Below, one piece after another: positions 24,770 through 32,342 of a DNA stretch of 32,632 bases. Origin of the DNA: Acidimicrobiaceae bacterium (GTDB lineage: Bacteria; Actinomycetota; Acidimicrobiia; Acidimicrobiales; UBA8190). A program made the position numbers and the translations under genes. Below the pieces are notes generated by a model. It saw only the letters and a program-made list of their open reading frames with translations, was not told the DNA's origin and made no database searches. The DNA lies in the NCBI GenBank assembly GCA_003151955.1, contig PLZB01000109.1, positions 1 through 32,632 on the forward strand, given 5' to 3'. Position 1 is the stretch's first letter, and each line of letters starts with the position of its first letter.

Positions 24770-25300
24770 CTAGTCGGCCGAGCCATCCCCGAGGATCGAC
24801 CGGAGGCGGGCTCGGGCTCGGGTTCGCCGGGTCCGGAGATACTGCCCCTTCGGGGACGGCGGCTCGAACCCGGCGTCGTCCCAGAGCTCGGCGATCTCCC
24901 GATCGTCGAAGCCCCCGGCGTGCCACCACAGCGCCCAGGCGTCCCGCTCCTCCAGGGAGGCCAGGGCCTCGAGGGCCTCGTCGAGCCGGCCTCGGGCGAT
25001 GACCCGTTCGGCCGGGTCGAGGGCGTCCGTGCTCGGTCCGGATCGGTCGCCGGCGACCTCCTGTTCCCGACCGGTCCTGCTGCTGTCGCTCCTCCAGGTG
25101 CTCCGGAGCCTGTTTCGGGTGGCGACAAGGACGTAGGGGACGGCCCGGTCGAGGATCGCCCCGTCGGACCGCTCGATGAGCTGGTGCAGGGCGTCGAGAT
25201 CCGTCCCGGCCGCCCTGAGCTCCTGGTAGAGCCGCCGCCGCCGGTCCCGGACAACGTCGTCGGTCCACCCGGGCCCTCCCGATTCGGAGGTCTCCGTCAC
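24770..25300 (-). CDS. sigma-70 region 4-like protein (possible ECF-type factor)
   Basis: A 176-aa protein. The N-terminal half (RRRLYQELRAAGTDLDALHQ, VPYVLVATRNRLRSTWR) resembles sigma region 2. The C-terminal half (ALEALASLEERDAWALWWHA, GGFDDREIAELW) looks like the region 4 helix-turn-helix, ending in LRTRRTRARARLRSIL, as in ECF sigma factors. The match is by pattern only. GTG 25300 is preceded by CACGAT six bases away. It is divergent from an unrecognised 361-aa gene, 104 bases apart, that could be its target or regulator. It shows no anti-sigma partner. It could instead be a DNA-binding regulator. Confidence 0.55.
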   Translation of the reverse strand: MTETSESGGPGWTDDVVRDRRRRLYQELRAAGTDLDALHQLIERSDGAILDRAVPYVLVATRNRLRSTWRSDSSRTGREQEVAGDRSGPSTDALDPAERVIARGRLDEALEALASLEERDAWALWWHAGGFDDREIAELWDDAGFEPPSPKGQYLRTRRTRARARLRSILGDGSAD

Positions 25301-25306
25301 GGTGCC

Positions 25307-25312
25307 ATCGTG
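25307..25312 (-). promoter_or_regulatory. leaderless -10 hexamer of the sigma-like gene
   Basis: On the minus strand CACGAT is exactly six bases before GTG 25300. It is one of the matched set described for this window. Confidence 0.3.
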
Positions 25313-25404
25313 ACACGGAGGCCCATCCGGCGGCGTCCTTCCGATGGAGGCCGGCCCCGGGCATCGAGGCGTTCCGGCCCGAGGACACGAGGAAGGCGCA
25401 GACG

Positions 25405-26490
25405 GTGGCGGAGAGCTTCAAGATCCCCTTCGAAGGTGTGTTGGCCTACCACCCGTCGGATACGGGGCTGGACTGCAGCATCCCCACCCGTCTCGAGCTC
25501 GGATGGCAGTTCCCGGCGATGGTCGGAGACGAGCCGGAGTGGGCCTGCGCTCAGATCGTCGAGGACGTGGCCTCCCATGTCCGGGTCCAGACCGAGGAGC
25601 GGCTCGGGGAGATCATCGGGATGGCGAGCGGGGCCCTTGCCGGGAAGATGGGGCGGGATCTCGAGGGAAGCGAGGCCCAGCTCGGCCAACTGCGGTCGAT
25701 GCTGATGGAGGCCGGCGTGGAACCGGTCGGTGGGGAGGACCGGTGGGCGGACACCAGGGCCAGCTTCGCCTGGGAGGCAGTGGCTGAGACCTCCATCCTG
25801 GCCCTCTTCGACACCCTGGCCACGACCGCCGACGCCCTGGACGGGCTGGCCTGCGCCGGCCTCGTCAGTCGGTGCGTGGACTCCCTCGACCGGTCCGGGT
25901 TCGTGGGTGCGGCGGGGATCGCCCCCTCGGATGTCCGGCGGGCCCTCTCCATCTCCGGTGACAGCCTGACCTCGGCCGTCGGTGCCGGCGGGGGGTTCCC
26001 GATGCTCTACCGGCAGCGGTGGCTCCAGGTCGAGTCGGTCGGGGCGGGTGCCATTGGCGTGCGTCACTTCGTGCCCGGCCTGATCGAGGTCGATGCCGAC
26101 CGGGGAGACCCCGCCGTGGGGAAGGTCTGCCGGGCCGGGATGCGGACATTCCTCCCCGTCGGTCCCGACGTCGAGTTCCGTCGGGGCCCCGGTTCGGTCA
26201 CGGCCTGCGTCCGGACCGGAGGGGGTGTGGGTCTGCCCGGCTCCCTGGTCTTCGCCATCGACGACGACCCGGTCGTCGAGACCCATGCCGTCTGCCTGTC
26301 GAGCCCCGAGGACCGGCCCGATGGGATCACGGCCCGGCCCACTCCCTTCGGACGGCTATGGGAATGGGATGCCACGGAGTACGCCCGGATCCGTGGCGCG
26401 GGAGGTGCCGGTGCGGTCGAAGGTGTACCGGAGCCGGTCGACGGAGAGTCGCTGGTCCGTTTCGTCCAGCAGGACCCGATAGACCGATAG
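25405..26490 (+). CDS. unrecognised 361-aa protein
   Basis: I do not recognise this protein. The GTG at 25405 has GAGGAAGG nine bases upstream and opens MAESFKIPFEGVLAYHPSDTG. It is soluble, without a signal peptide or TM helix. Distinct parts are IPTRLELGWQFPAMVGDEPE, a helical stretch at about 50-150, and a C-terminal beta-rich region (LWEWDATEYARIRGAG). The frame on the other strand is proline/glycine-rich and less like protein. Its last 45 codons run antisense over the end of the metallophosphoesterase, where the codon pattern favours the other strand; the natural end may be near 26390. It is divergent from the sigma-like gene. Confidence 0.6.
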   Translation: MAESFKIPFEGVLAYHPSDTGLDCSIPTRLELGWQFPAMVGDEPEWACAQIVEDVASHVRVQTEERLGEIIGMASGALAGKMGRDLEGSEAQLGQLRSMLMEAGVEPVGGEDRWADTRASFAWEAVAETSILALFDTLATTADALDGLACAGLVSRCVDSLDRSGFVGAAGIAPSDVRRALSISGDSLTSAVGAGGGFPMLYRQRWLQVESVGAGAIGVRHFVPGLIEVDADRGDPAVGKVCRAGMRTFLPVGPDVEFRRGPGSVTACVRTGGGVGLPGSLVFAIDDDPVVETHAVCLSSPEDRPDGITARPTPFGRLWEWDATEYARIRGAGGAGAVEGVPEPVDGESLVRFVQQDPIDR

Positions 26491-27498
26491 GGCACCAGCG
26501 GTGGCCCGGCCCTCGGACCCGGAGACGGTCGGGCTCTCCCCGGCCAGCTGGCCCAGCCTGTCCCCCAGGGGACGCTGTTCATCGGTCCGGAGGTCGAGCC
26601 GGGCCCGGGCGGCGGGGTTCATCCGGTGCCGGTGGCCGGCCAGCAGGAGGTGGACACCTGCGGATCCGAGCGCTTCGGCCGTCCTCCGCCGGTTGACCAC
26701 GACGCTGTTGGTGAGGCGGTCGCCCAGGTTGGCGTCGAAGACGTGGATCGGATGGTGGATGAGGGCGACCCGGAGGACTGGGGGTCGGGGAGCCGGCGGT
26801 GCCAGGTGCCGGAGCTCGGCCAACGCGTCGGGAGTCCTGCTGAGGGGAAGGATCCCCCGGGAAGATGGGGCCCGACCCGCCCGGCCGCGGCCACCCCGCC
26901 GGCCAGGTACCCGAAGAACCGGCCCGGGCCCTCGGGCCAGACCGAATTGACGGGCACGACCTCCAGGCTGTTGCCATCGGGCGAGGACACCGGGATCAGC
27001 CGGGGGAAGGGGGGGAGGACGCCGGTGTTGGCCAGGTTGGCCGGTCCCCGGGCATGGGCCCGGGGACTCCGGAACGGGGGAAAGGCCCCCGGCCAGACAT
27101 CGTGGTTCCCGAAGATGTCGATGCAGTCGTCGGCTCCCGCCGCGACGAGGTCGGGGTAGAGATGGTTGCGGAGGTAGGCGAAGCCTCCGTAGGGGTCTTC
27201 GGGCATGGCCCCGTAGGCCTCGACGTCCCCCGTCTGGGCCACCAGGACCACCCCCGACTCCCCCGGCCACCCGCCGCTCCTCGGCCACGAGCGGGGGGAG
27301 GGCAGCGGCCAGGCCCCGGATCCGGGCGGGGGAGGCGAACTCGAGCCCGTGGAGAAGGCCGGCGAAGCGGGGCGGGATGAGGCGTTCGAGCGCTCGGTGG
27401 ACGAGGTCCCGTTCTTCGGGACTACGGCTCGTGCCGTCGGAACGGACCAGGAGATGGAGGTCCGTGAGATGAATGATGGACGCCAGGTGCCGCCCCAT
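26356..27498 (-). pseudogene. metallophosphoesterase with two compensating frameshifts
   Basis: All calcineurin-like motifs are present but spread over two frames. Frame A starts at ATG 27498 with GRHLASIIHLTDLHLL (D-x-H). Near 27270 a run of G moves reading to frame B: VVLVAQTGDVEAYG and CIDIFGNHDVWPGAFPPF (GNHD). Near 26863 it returns to frame A with LRVALIHHPIHVFDANLGDR, LLLAGHRHRM (G-H-x-H) and a stop at 26356. The first shift needs one G removed from GGGGG, the second one G added to a G run. A restored product would be about 380 aa. Either a sequencing artefact or a recent pseudogene fits. Family members hydrolyse phosphodiesters with two metals. Confidence 0.75.
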
Positions 27499-27673
27499 GC
27501 CGCCTCCGCTCGCCGAGTCCGGGCGCCTCCGCTGACGGCCCGTCCAGGGTCGATCGTAACGGGGCTGGTCCGATCCGACGCCGCTTCCCACCGGCAGGGG
27601 AGGGCCGGACGCCCAGTGTGGGAAGGGAGCGTCCCGGGGCCCCGCCCGCGGCACGGCCGGCCCGGCGGCACGG

Positions 27674-27679
27674 TAGAAC
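27674..27679 (+). promoter_or_regulatory. leaderless -10 of the aldo/keto reductase
   Basis: TAGAAC is followed by GGCACC and then ATG 27686, so the start codon lies where transcription should begin. No SD is seen. Confidence 0.45.
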
Positions 27680-27685
27680 GGCACC

Positions 27686-28666
27686 ATGCGCACCCGGACC
27701 CTCGGACAGGATCTCGTCGTCTCGGCCCAGGGCCTCGGCTGCATGGGAATGTCCGAGTTCTACGGCCCCGGCGACGAGGCCGGCTCGATCGCCACCATCC
27801 ACCGGGCCCTCGACCTCGGGGTCAGCCTCCTCGACACCGCCGACATGTACGGCCCCTTCACCAACGAGGAGCTCCTGGGCCGGGCCCTGGCCGGCCGTCG
27901 GGACCAGGTGGTCCTCGCCACCAAGTTCGGCAACGAGCGCCTCCCCGACGGGACCCGGCTCGGGATCAACGGGACCCCGGACTACGTCCGCCGGGCCTGT
28001 GAGGCCTCCCTCCGCCGCCTCGGGGTCGACCACATCGACCTCTACTACCAGCACCGGGTCGACACCTCGACCCCAATCGAGGACACCGTGGGGGCCATGG
28101 CCGAGCTGGTGGCCGAGGGGAAGATCCGCCACCTCGGCCTCTCCGAGGCCGCCCCGGAGACCATCCGCCGGGCCCATGCCGTCCACCCGATCACCGCCCT
28201 CCAGACGGAGTGGTCCCTCTGGACCCGGGACCCCGAGACGAACGGCGTCCTCGAGACGGTCCGGGAGCTCGGGATGGGCTTCGTCCCCTACTCACCCCTC
28301 GGCCGGGGGATCCTCTCCGGAGCCATCCGGAGCCTCGACGACCTCGACCCCACCGACTTCCGCCGCCACCACCCCCGGTTCCAGGGGGAGAACTTCCAGA
28401 AGAACCTCGACCTCGTCGACCGGGTGGCCGAGCTGGCCGCGGCCAAAGGGGTGACCCCCTCGCAGCTGGCCCTGGCCTGGGTCCTGGCCCGGGGCGACGA
28501 TGTCGTCCCCATCCCCGGGACCCGCCGGACCGCCACCCTGGCGGAGAACGTGGCCGCCGACGAGATCAGCCTCGGTCCCGAGGACCTGGCCGGCCTCGAC
28601 GAGGTCTTCCCCCCCGGGGCCACCGCCGGGGACCGCTACGCCGATATGAGCTCGGTCCACCGCTGA
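27686..28666 (+). CDS. aldo/keto reductase
   Basis: A 326-aa TIM-barrel oxidoreductase. The tetrad is complete: Asp50 and Tyr55 in LLDTADMYG, Lys80 in LATKFG, and His123 in [18 protein letters not shown] near the start and [17 protein letters not shown] and NVAADEISL toward the end are typical of the AKR13/YakC-like group, which reduce carbonyls with NADPH. The protein is soluble. The substrate is unknown. It is 49 bases from moaE on the same strand but moaE has its own -10 hexamer, so a shared function is not implied. Confidence 0.95.
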   Translation: MRTRTLGQDLVVSAQGLGCMGMSEFYGPGDEAGSIATIHRALDLGVSLLDTADMYGPFTNEELLGRALAGRRDQVVLATKFGNERLPDGTRLGINGTPDYVRRACEASLRRLGVDHIDLYYQHRVDTSTPIEDTVGAMAELVAEGKIRHLGLSEAAPETIRRAHAVHPITALQTEWSLWTRDPETNGVLETVRELGMGFVPYSPLGRGILSGAIRSLDDLDPTDFRRHHPRFQGENFQKNLDLVDRVAELAAAKGVTPSQLALAWVLARGDDVVPIPGTRRTATLAENVAADEISLGPEDLAGLDEVFPPGATAGDRYADMSSVHR

Positions 28667-28700
28667 GGGAAGCGCCTGTCGGCCCCGGTGGCCCGGCCCG

Positions 28701-28706
28701 TAGACT
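28701..28706 (+). promoter_or_regulatory. leaderless -10 of the moaE operon
   Basis: TAGACT lies eight bases before ATG 28715. It is the only good -10 before moaE and would drive moaE-moeA-moaA-moaD. Confidence 0.4.
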
Positions 28707-28714
28707 CGGGCGGG

Positions 28715-29167
28715 ATGCTCGTCCCCCCCGAGACCGGCGACTGGACTGCCGTCACCTCCGAGCCGCTCCCGGTCGGAGCCGTGGCCGACTGGGTGGTCCG
28801 GTCCGACTGCGGGGCCGTGGTGACCTTCAGCGGCATGGTCCGGGACCACTCCGAGGGGCGGAGCGGCGTGGTCAGCGTCGAGTACGAGGCCTACGAGGAG
28901 TACGTCGGTCCCAGGTTGCAGGCGGTGGCGGCCGGGGCCCGACGACGCTGGCCGGAGCTGGGCCGGGTCGCCCTCCTCCACCGGGTCGGCCTCCTCCCCG
29001 TCTCGGCCGTCTCGGTGGTGGTGGCCGTCTCCAGTCCCCACCGGGCCGAGGCCTTCGCTGCCGGCCGGTTCTGCATCGACACCCTGAAGGAGACGGTCCC
29101 GGTCTGGAAGCTCGAGACCTGGGCCGACGGCTCGGCCTGGGCCGGTCCCTGCGAGGTGGTGGCGTGA
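28715..29167 (+). CDS. moaE: molybdopterin synthase catalytic subunit
   Basis: A 150-aa MoaE. Signatures are VTFSGMVRDHSEG, VEYEAYEEY, HRVGLLPVSAVSVVVAVSSP, HRAEAFAAGRFCIDTLKETV (Lys that binds the MoaD carboxylate) and WKLE. It transfers sulfur from MoaD thiocarboxylate to cyclic pyranopterin monophosphate, making molybdopterin. ATG 28715 is preferred over GTG 28688, because the -10 hexamer lies between them. The stop overlaps moeA by GTGA. Confidence 0.95.
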   Translation: MLVPPETGDWTAVTSEPLPVGAVADWVVRSDCGAVVTFSGMVRDHSEGRSGVVSVEYEAYEEYVGPRLQAVAAGARRRWPELGRVALLHRVGLLPVSAVSVVVAVSSPHRAEAFAAGRFCIDTLKETVPVWKLETWADGSAWAGPCEVVA

Positions 29168-30426
29168 TCCCCCTCCGGGAGGCCAGGCAGTTGGTGTTGG
29201 GCTCCTGCCCCCGGCTCCCACCCCGGGTGCTGGCCGTCGCCGAGGCCCTGGGCTGCGTGGTAGCCGAAGGGGTCGTCTCCGAGGTCGAGATCCCCCCCTT
29301 CGCCAATTCCCAGATGGACGGCTACGCGGTCCGGGCCGCCGAGACGGCGGGGGCGCCGGTGACGCTCCCGGTGGACGGCTCCACCCTGGCCGGGATGGCC
29401 CCCGGTCCGGCCCTGGCCCCGGGGACGGCCCGGCGGATCATGACGGGGGCGCCCCTTCCCGAGGGGGCCGACGCCGTGGTCATGGTGGAGCGGACCCGGC
29501 CCGGGCCGACGTCGGGGGAGGTCGTCGTCGAGGAGGCCGTCCTCCCGGGGACGTTCGTCCGGCCCCCCGGGGGTGACGTCCGGATTGGCCAGGAGGTGAT
29601 CCCGGCCGGGACGGTGATCAGGGCGGGCCAGATCGGGGTCCTGGCCTCCCTGGGCCGGCGGACCGTCCTCGTCGTAGGTCGGCCCCGGGTCGGGGTCCTC
29701 TCCACCGGGGACGAGCTCGTCCTCCCCCCCGCCCCCCTGGGGCCGGGCCAGATCCGGGATGCCAACCGGCCCGCCCTCCTGGCGGCGCTGTCCCAGGCCG
29801 GGGCCGACCCCGTCGACCTGGGCCTCGTCCCCGACGACACCGCCGCCATCACGGGGGCCATCCTGCGGGCCGCCCAGCGGTGCGACGCCGTGGTCGTCTC
29901 CGGGGGGGTCTCCGTCGGGGACGCCGACCTGGTCTCGGCCGCCCTGGCCGGGCTCTGTGGGGACTCGGTGCGGTGGCTCCAGATCGCCATCCGGCCGGCC
30001 AAGCCCTTCGCCTTCGGGGTCACCCGGGAGGACGGCATCCCCGTCTTCGGGGTCCCCGGGAACCCCGTCTCGGCCCTGGTCAGCTTCGAGCTCCTGGTCC
30101 GGCCCGCCCTCCGGCAGATGGCGGGCCACTCCGACCTGGACCGGTCGGTGGTGGCGGCCCGGGCCGGGGAGGACCTGACCCGGCGGCCCGACGGGAAGAC
30201 CCACTTCCAGCGGGTCCTCCTCGGGGTGGGGGAGGACGGTGGGGTCATCGCCACCGGGTCGGGCCCCCAGGAGTCCCACGTCCTCCAGGCCATGGCCCGG
30301 GCCGAGGGGCTCGCCGTCCTCCCCGACGGGGAGGGGGCCCGGGCCGGGGAGACGGTCGCCGTCATGGTGCTCGACCCCGAGGGCCTGGCCGCCCGGACCC
30401 CGTCCGGCATCGGGGTGCCCTGGTGA
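29164..30426 (+). CDS. moeA: molybdopterin molybdenumtransferase
   Basis: A 420-aa MoeA. The N-terminal domain has IPPFANSQMDGYAVRA and IMTGAPLPEGADAVVMVE. The MogA-like domain carries VGVLSTGDEL, GQIRDANRPALLAAL, VVSGGVSVGDADLV and FGVPGNPVSALV. It inserts molybdenum into adenylated molybdopterin. The GTG at 29164 overlaps the moaE stop, and the moaA start overlaps its stop (GTGA at 30423), so the operon is tightly coupled. A longer opening upstream in this frame is an overlap with other genes and not protein. Confidence 0.95.
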   Translation: MIPLREARQLVLGSCPRLPPRVLAVAEALGCVVAEGVVSEVEIPPFANSQMDGYAVRAAETAGAPVTLPVDGSTLAGMAPGPALAPGTARRIMTGAPLPEGADAVVMVERTRPGPTSGEVVVEEAVLPGTFVRPPGGDVRIGQEVIPAGTVIRAGQIGVLASLGRRTVLVVGRPRVGVLSTGDELVLPPAPLGPGQIRDANRPALLAALSQAGADPVDLGLVPDDTAAITGAILRAAQRCDAVVVSGGVSVGDADLVSAALAGLCGDSVRWLQIAIRPAKPFAFGVTREDGIPVFGVPGNPVSALVSFELLVRPALRQMAGHSDLDRSVVAARAGEDLTRRPDGKTHFQRVLLGVGEDGGVIATGSGPQESHVLQAMARAEGLAVLPDGEGARAGETVAVMVLDPEGLAARTPSGIGVPW

Positions 30427-31469
30427 CCGTGACCGGGGTCCCCGTCAGCCTGTCCCGGTCCCGGACCGCCGGCGCTGTCCCCACCGAGGGGCCCCTGGTC
30501 GACCGGTTCGGCCGGGTCCACGACGACCTCCGGATCTCCCTCACCGACCGCTGCAACCTCCGGTGCACCTACTGCATGCCGGCCCAGGGCATGGTCTTCC
30601 AGGACCGGGCCGACCACCTCGAGGCCGGGGAGATCCTGGCCGTGACGGCCGTGGCCCGGTCCCTCGGGGTCAGCGCCGTCCGGCTCACCGGGGGGGAGCC
30701 CCTCCTGCGCCGGGACGTCGTCCCCATCGTGGCCGGGCTGGCCGCCCTCGGCTTCGAGGACCTGGCCATGACCACCAACGGGAGCCGGCTGGCCGCCCTG
30801 GCCCCGGACCTGGCCGCGGCCGGGCTCCGCCGGGTCAACGTCAGCTGCGACTCCCTCGACCCCGACCGGTTCGCCGCCATCCGGCGGCGGGGCCGGCTCG
30901 AGGTGGTCCTCGGGGCCATGGACGCGGCCGAGGAGGCCGGGCTGGGTCCGGTCAAGGTCAACATGGTCCCCCTGGCCGGGGTCAACGACGATGAGATCGA
31001 GGCTTTCGCCGGCTTCGGCCGGGACCGGGGCCGGATCGTCCGGTTCATCGAGTTCATGCCCCTCGACGGGGAGGGGACCTGGGCCCGGGGGGACGTCGTC
31101 GTGGCCGACGAGATCCTGGAGCGGATCAACCGGCGGTGGCCGATCGAGCCGGTCCCGGGCCCCGACCCGGCCCCGGCCAGCCGCTTCCGCTACCTCGACG
31201 GGGCCGGGGAGATCGGGATGGTGGCCAGCGTCAGCCGACCCTTCTGCGGGACCTGCAACCGGCTCCGGCTCACCGCCGACGGGGCCGTCCGGAACTGCCT
31301 CTTCTCCGACGAGGAGCCCTCGCTGCGCCAGGTCATCCGGTCCGGGGGAGGCCCGGCCGAGATCGAGGCCGTCCTCCGGGCCTCGGTGTGGGGGAAGGAG
31401 CCCGGCCACGGGATCAACGACCCCGGATTCCTCCGGCCGGCCCGGTCCATGTCGATGATCGGAGGCTGA
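30423..31469 (+). CDS. moaA: GTP 3',8-cyclase (radical SAM)
   Basis: A 348-aa radical-SAM enzyme. The SAM cluster is CNLRCTYC (Cys44, Cys48, Cys51), then LTGGEPLLRRDV. The second 4Fe-4S cluster is FCGTCNRLRLTADG with RNCLF. The C-terminus ends in GG (MSMIGG), needed for activity in the family. It converts GTP to 3',8-cyclo-7,8-dihydro-GTP, the first step of molybdenum cofactor synthesis. MoaC, the next enzyme, is not in the window. It starts at the GTG overlapping the moeA stop. Confidence 0.96.
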   Translation: MTVTGVPVSLSRSRTAGAVPTEGPLVDRFGRVHDDLRISLTDRCNLRCTYCMPAQGMVFQDRADHLEAGEILAVTAVARSLGVSAVRLTGGEPLLRRDVVPIVAGLAALGFEDLAMTTNGSRLAALAPDLAAAGLRRVNVSCDSLDPDRFAAIRRRGRLEVVLGAMDAAEEAGLGPVKVNMVPLAGVNDDEIEAFAGFGRDRGRIVRFIEFMPLDGEGTWARGDVVVADEILERINRRWPIEPVPGPDPAPASRFRYLDGAGEIGMVASVSRPFCGTCNRLRLTADGAVRNCLFSDEEPSLRQVIRSGGGPAEIEAVLRASVWGKEPGHGINDPGFLRPARSMSMIGG

Positions 31470-31470
31470 G

Positions 31471-31707
31471 GTGGCCCGGCTCCGGCTCTTCGGGCCGGCC
31501 CGGGAGGCGGCCGCGACCGGGACCGCTTCGGTCGACGGGTCGGACGTCGACGGCGTCCTGGCCGAGGCCCGCCGCCGCTACGGGCCCGGCTTCGCCGCCG
31601 TCCTCGCCACCAGCCAGGTCTGGGTCAACGGGGAGGTGGCCGACGGCGGCCGGGCCGTCGTCGACACCGACGAGGTGGCCGTCATCCCCCCGGTGTCCGG
31701 AGGCTGA
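31471..31707 (+). CDS. moaD: molybdopterin synthase sulfur carrier subunit
   Basis: A 78-aa ubiquitin-fold protein: VARLRLFGPAREAAATG, WVNGEVADGG, DTDEVAVIPPVSGG. The final Gly-Gly is adenylated and thiocarboxylated before sulfur transfer in MoaE. The GTG at 31471 is one base after the moaA stop. Confidence 0.93.
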   Translation: MARLRLFGPAREAAATGTASVDGSDVDGVLAEARRRYGPGFAAVLATSQVWVNGEVADGGRAVVDTDEVAVIPPVSGG

Positions 31708-31730
31708 GGCCGGAGCCTCTCGGCCGTGGC
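31708..31730. terminator. possible bidirectional hairpin between moaD and mogA
   Basis: Convergent stops flank GGCCG-N8-CGGCC, with an outer CTGAG/CTCAG pairing. No T-run follows, so it is weak evidence; position between convergent genes is the main support. Confidence 0.25.
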
Positions 31731-32201
31731 TCAGTGGTGGGGGTCTTCCCCGGCCAGGAGGGCGAGGGCGTGGGGGAGGACGTCGAGGACGGCCTCGAGG
31801 GACTCGACCGTCCCGGTGACCGACCCCGGGGTGTTGAGGACGAGGCAGTCCCCGACGGTCCCGGCCACTCCCCGGGAGAGCCGGCCCTTGGGGCTGGCCG
31901 CCCGCATGGCCTCGGCCAGGCCGGGAGCCTCCCGTTCGATGACGGACCGGGTCGCCTCCGGGGTCAGGTCCCGGGGTCCGAACCCGGTCCCCCCGGTGGT
32001 GAGGAGGAGCCCCGTGAAGGAGCGGGCCAGCTCGACGATGGCGGTCGCCACCGGCTCGACCCCGTCGGGGCAGAGCCCACGGGCCACCACCGTGAAGCCG
32101 GCCCGCTCCAGTCGCTCCACGGCGGCCGGCCCGGATCGGTCCTCCCGGGACCCGTCGTGGCAGGCGTCGGAGACGGTCAGGACCTTGGCGTCGAGGGGCA
32201 C
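31731..32201 (-). CDS. mogA: MogA/MoaB-type molybdopterin adenylyltransferase
   Basis: A 156-aa protein with the MoCF-binding fold: AKVLTVSDACHDGSREDRSG, LLLTTGGTGFGPRDLTPEAT, LNTPGSVTG. It adenylates molybdopterin before metal insertion by MoeA. MogA and MoaB are hard to separate by sight; MoaB is equally possible. GTG 32201 is the start, with GATACC, about eight bases upstream on the minus strand, as a -10. It is convergent with moaD and divergent from the GYWLVA gene. Confidence 0.9.
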   Translation of the reverse strand: MPLDAKVLTVSDACHDGSREDRSGPAAVERLERAGFTVVARGLCPDGVEPVATAIVELARSFTGLLLTTGGTGFGPRDLTPEATRSVIEREAPGLAEAMRAASPKGRLSRGVAGTVGDCLVLNTPGSVTGTVESLEAVLDVLPHALALLAGEDPHH

Positions 32202-32213
32202 CCGGGCACGGTA

Positions 32214-32228
32214 TCAACCCAGGGTTGA
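32214..32228. promoter_or_regulatory. 15-base palindrome upstream of mogA
   Basis: TCAACCC-A-GGGTTGA is a perfect dyad with one central base. It overlaps the -10 region of mogA (GATACC on the minus strand) and lies 114 bases before the plus-strand gene at 32343. The ligand is unknown. Confidence 0.5.
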
Positions 32229-32312
32229 GGGCGGGGTGAGGCGGACCAACCCGACGGCCGACGACACCGGGACCGCCTACCTCATGAACCTCGGCCTGAT
32301 CCTCCTGGTCAG

Positions 32313-32318
32313 TAGACT
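32313..32318 (+). promoter_or_regulatory. -10 hexamer of the GYWLVA-repeat gene
   Basis: TAGACT is 24 bases before ATG 32343, with a purine-rich SD candidate (GGAAGAGGGGG) between. Unlike other genes here this one has a leader. Confidence 0.4.
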
Positions 32319-32342
32319 GCAGGCGGAAGAGGGGGTCCGCGG

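Noticed and set aside
25297..26286. Minus-strand 329-codon frame
   Set aside because: Composition is Gly/Pro/Asp-rich as in antisense of a GC-rich gene; the plus frame has better protein character and a ribosome-binding site.
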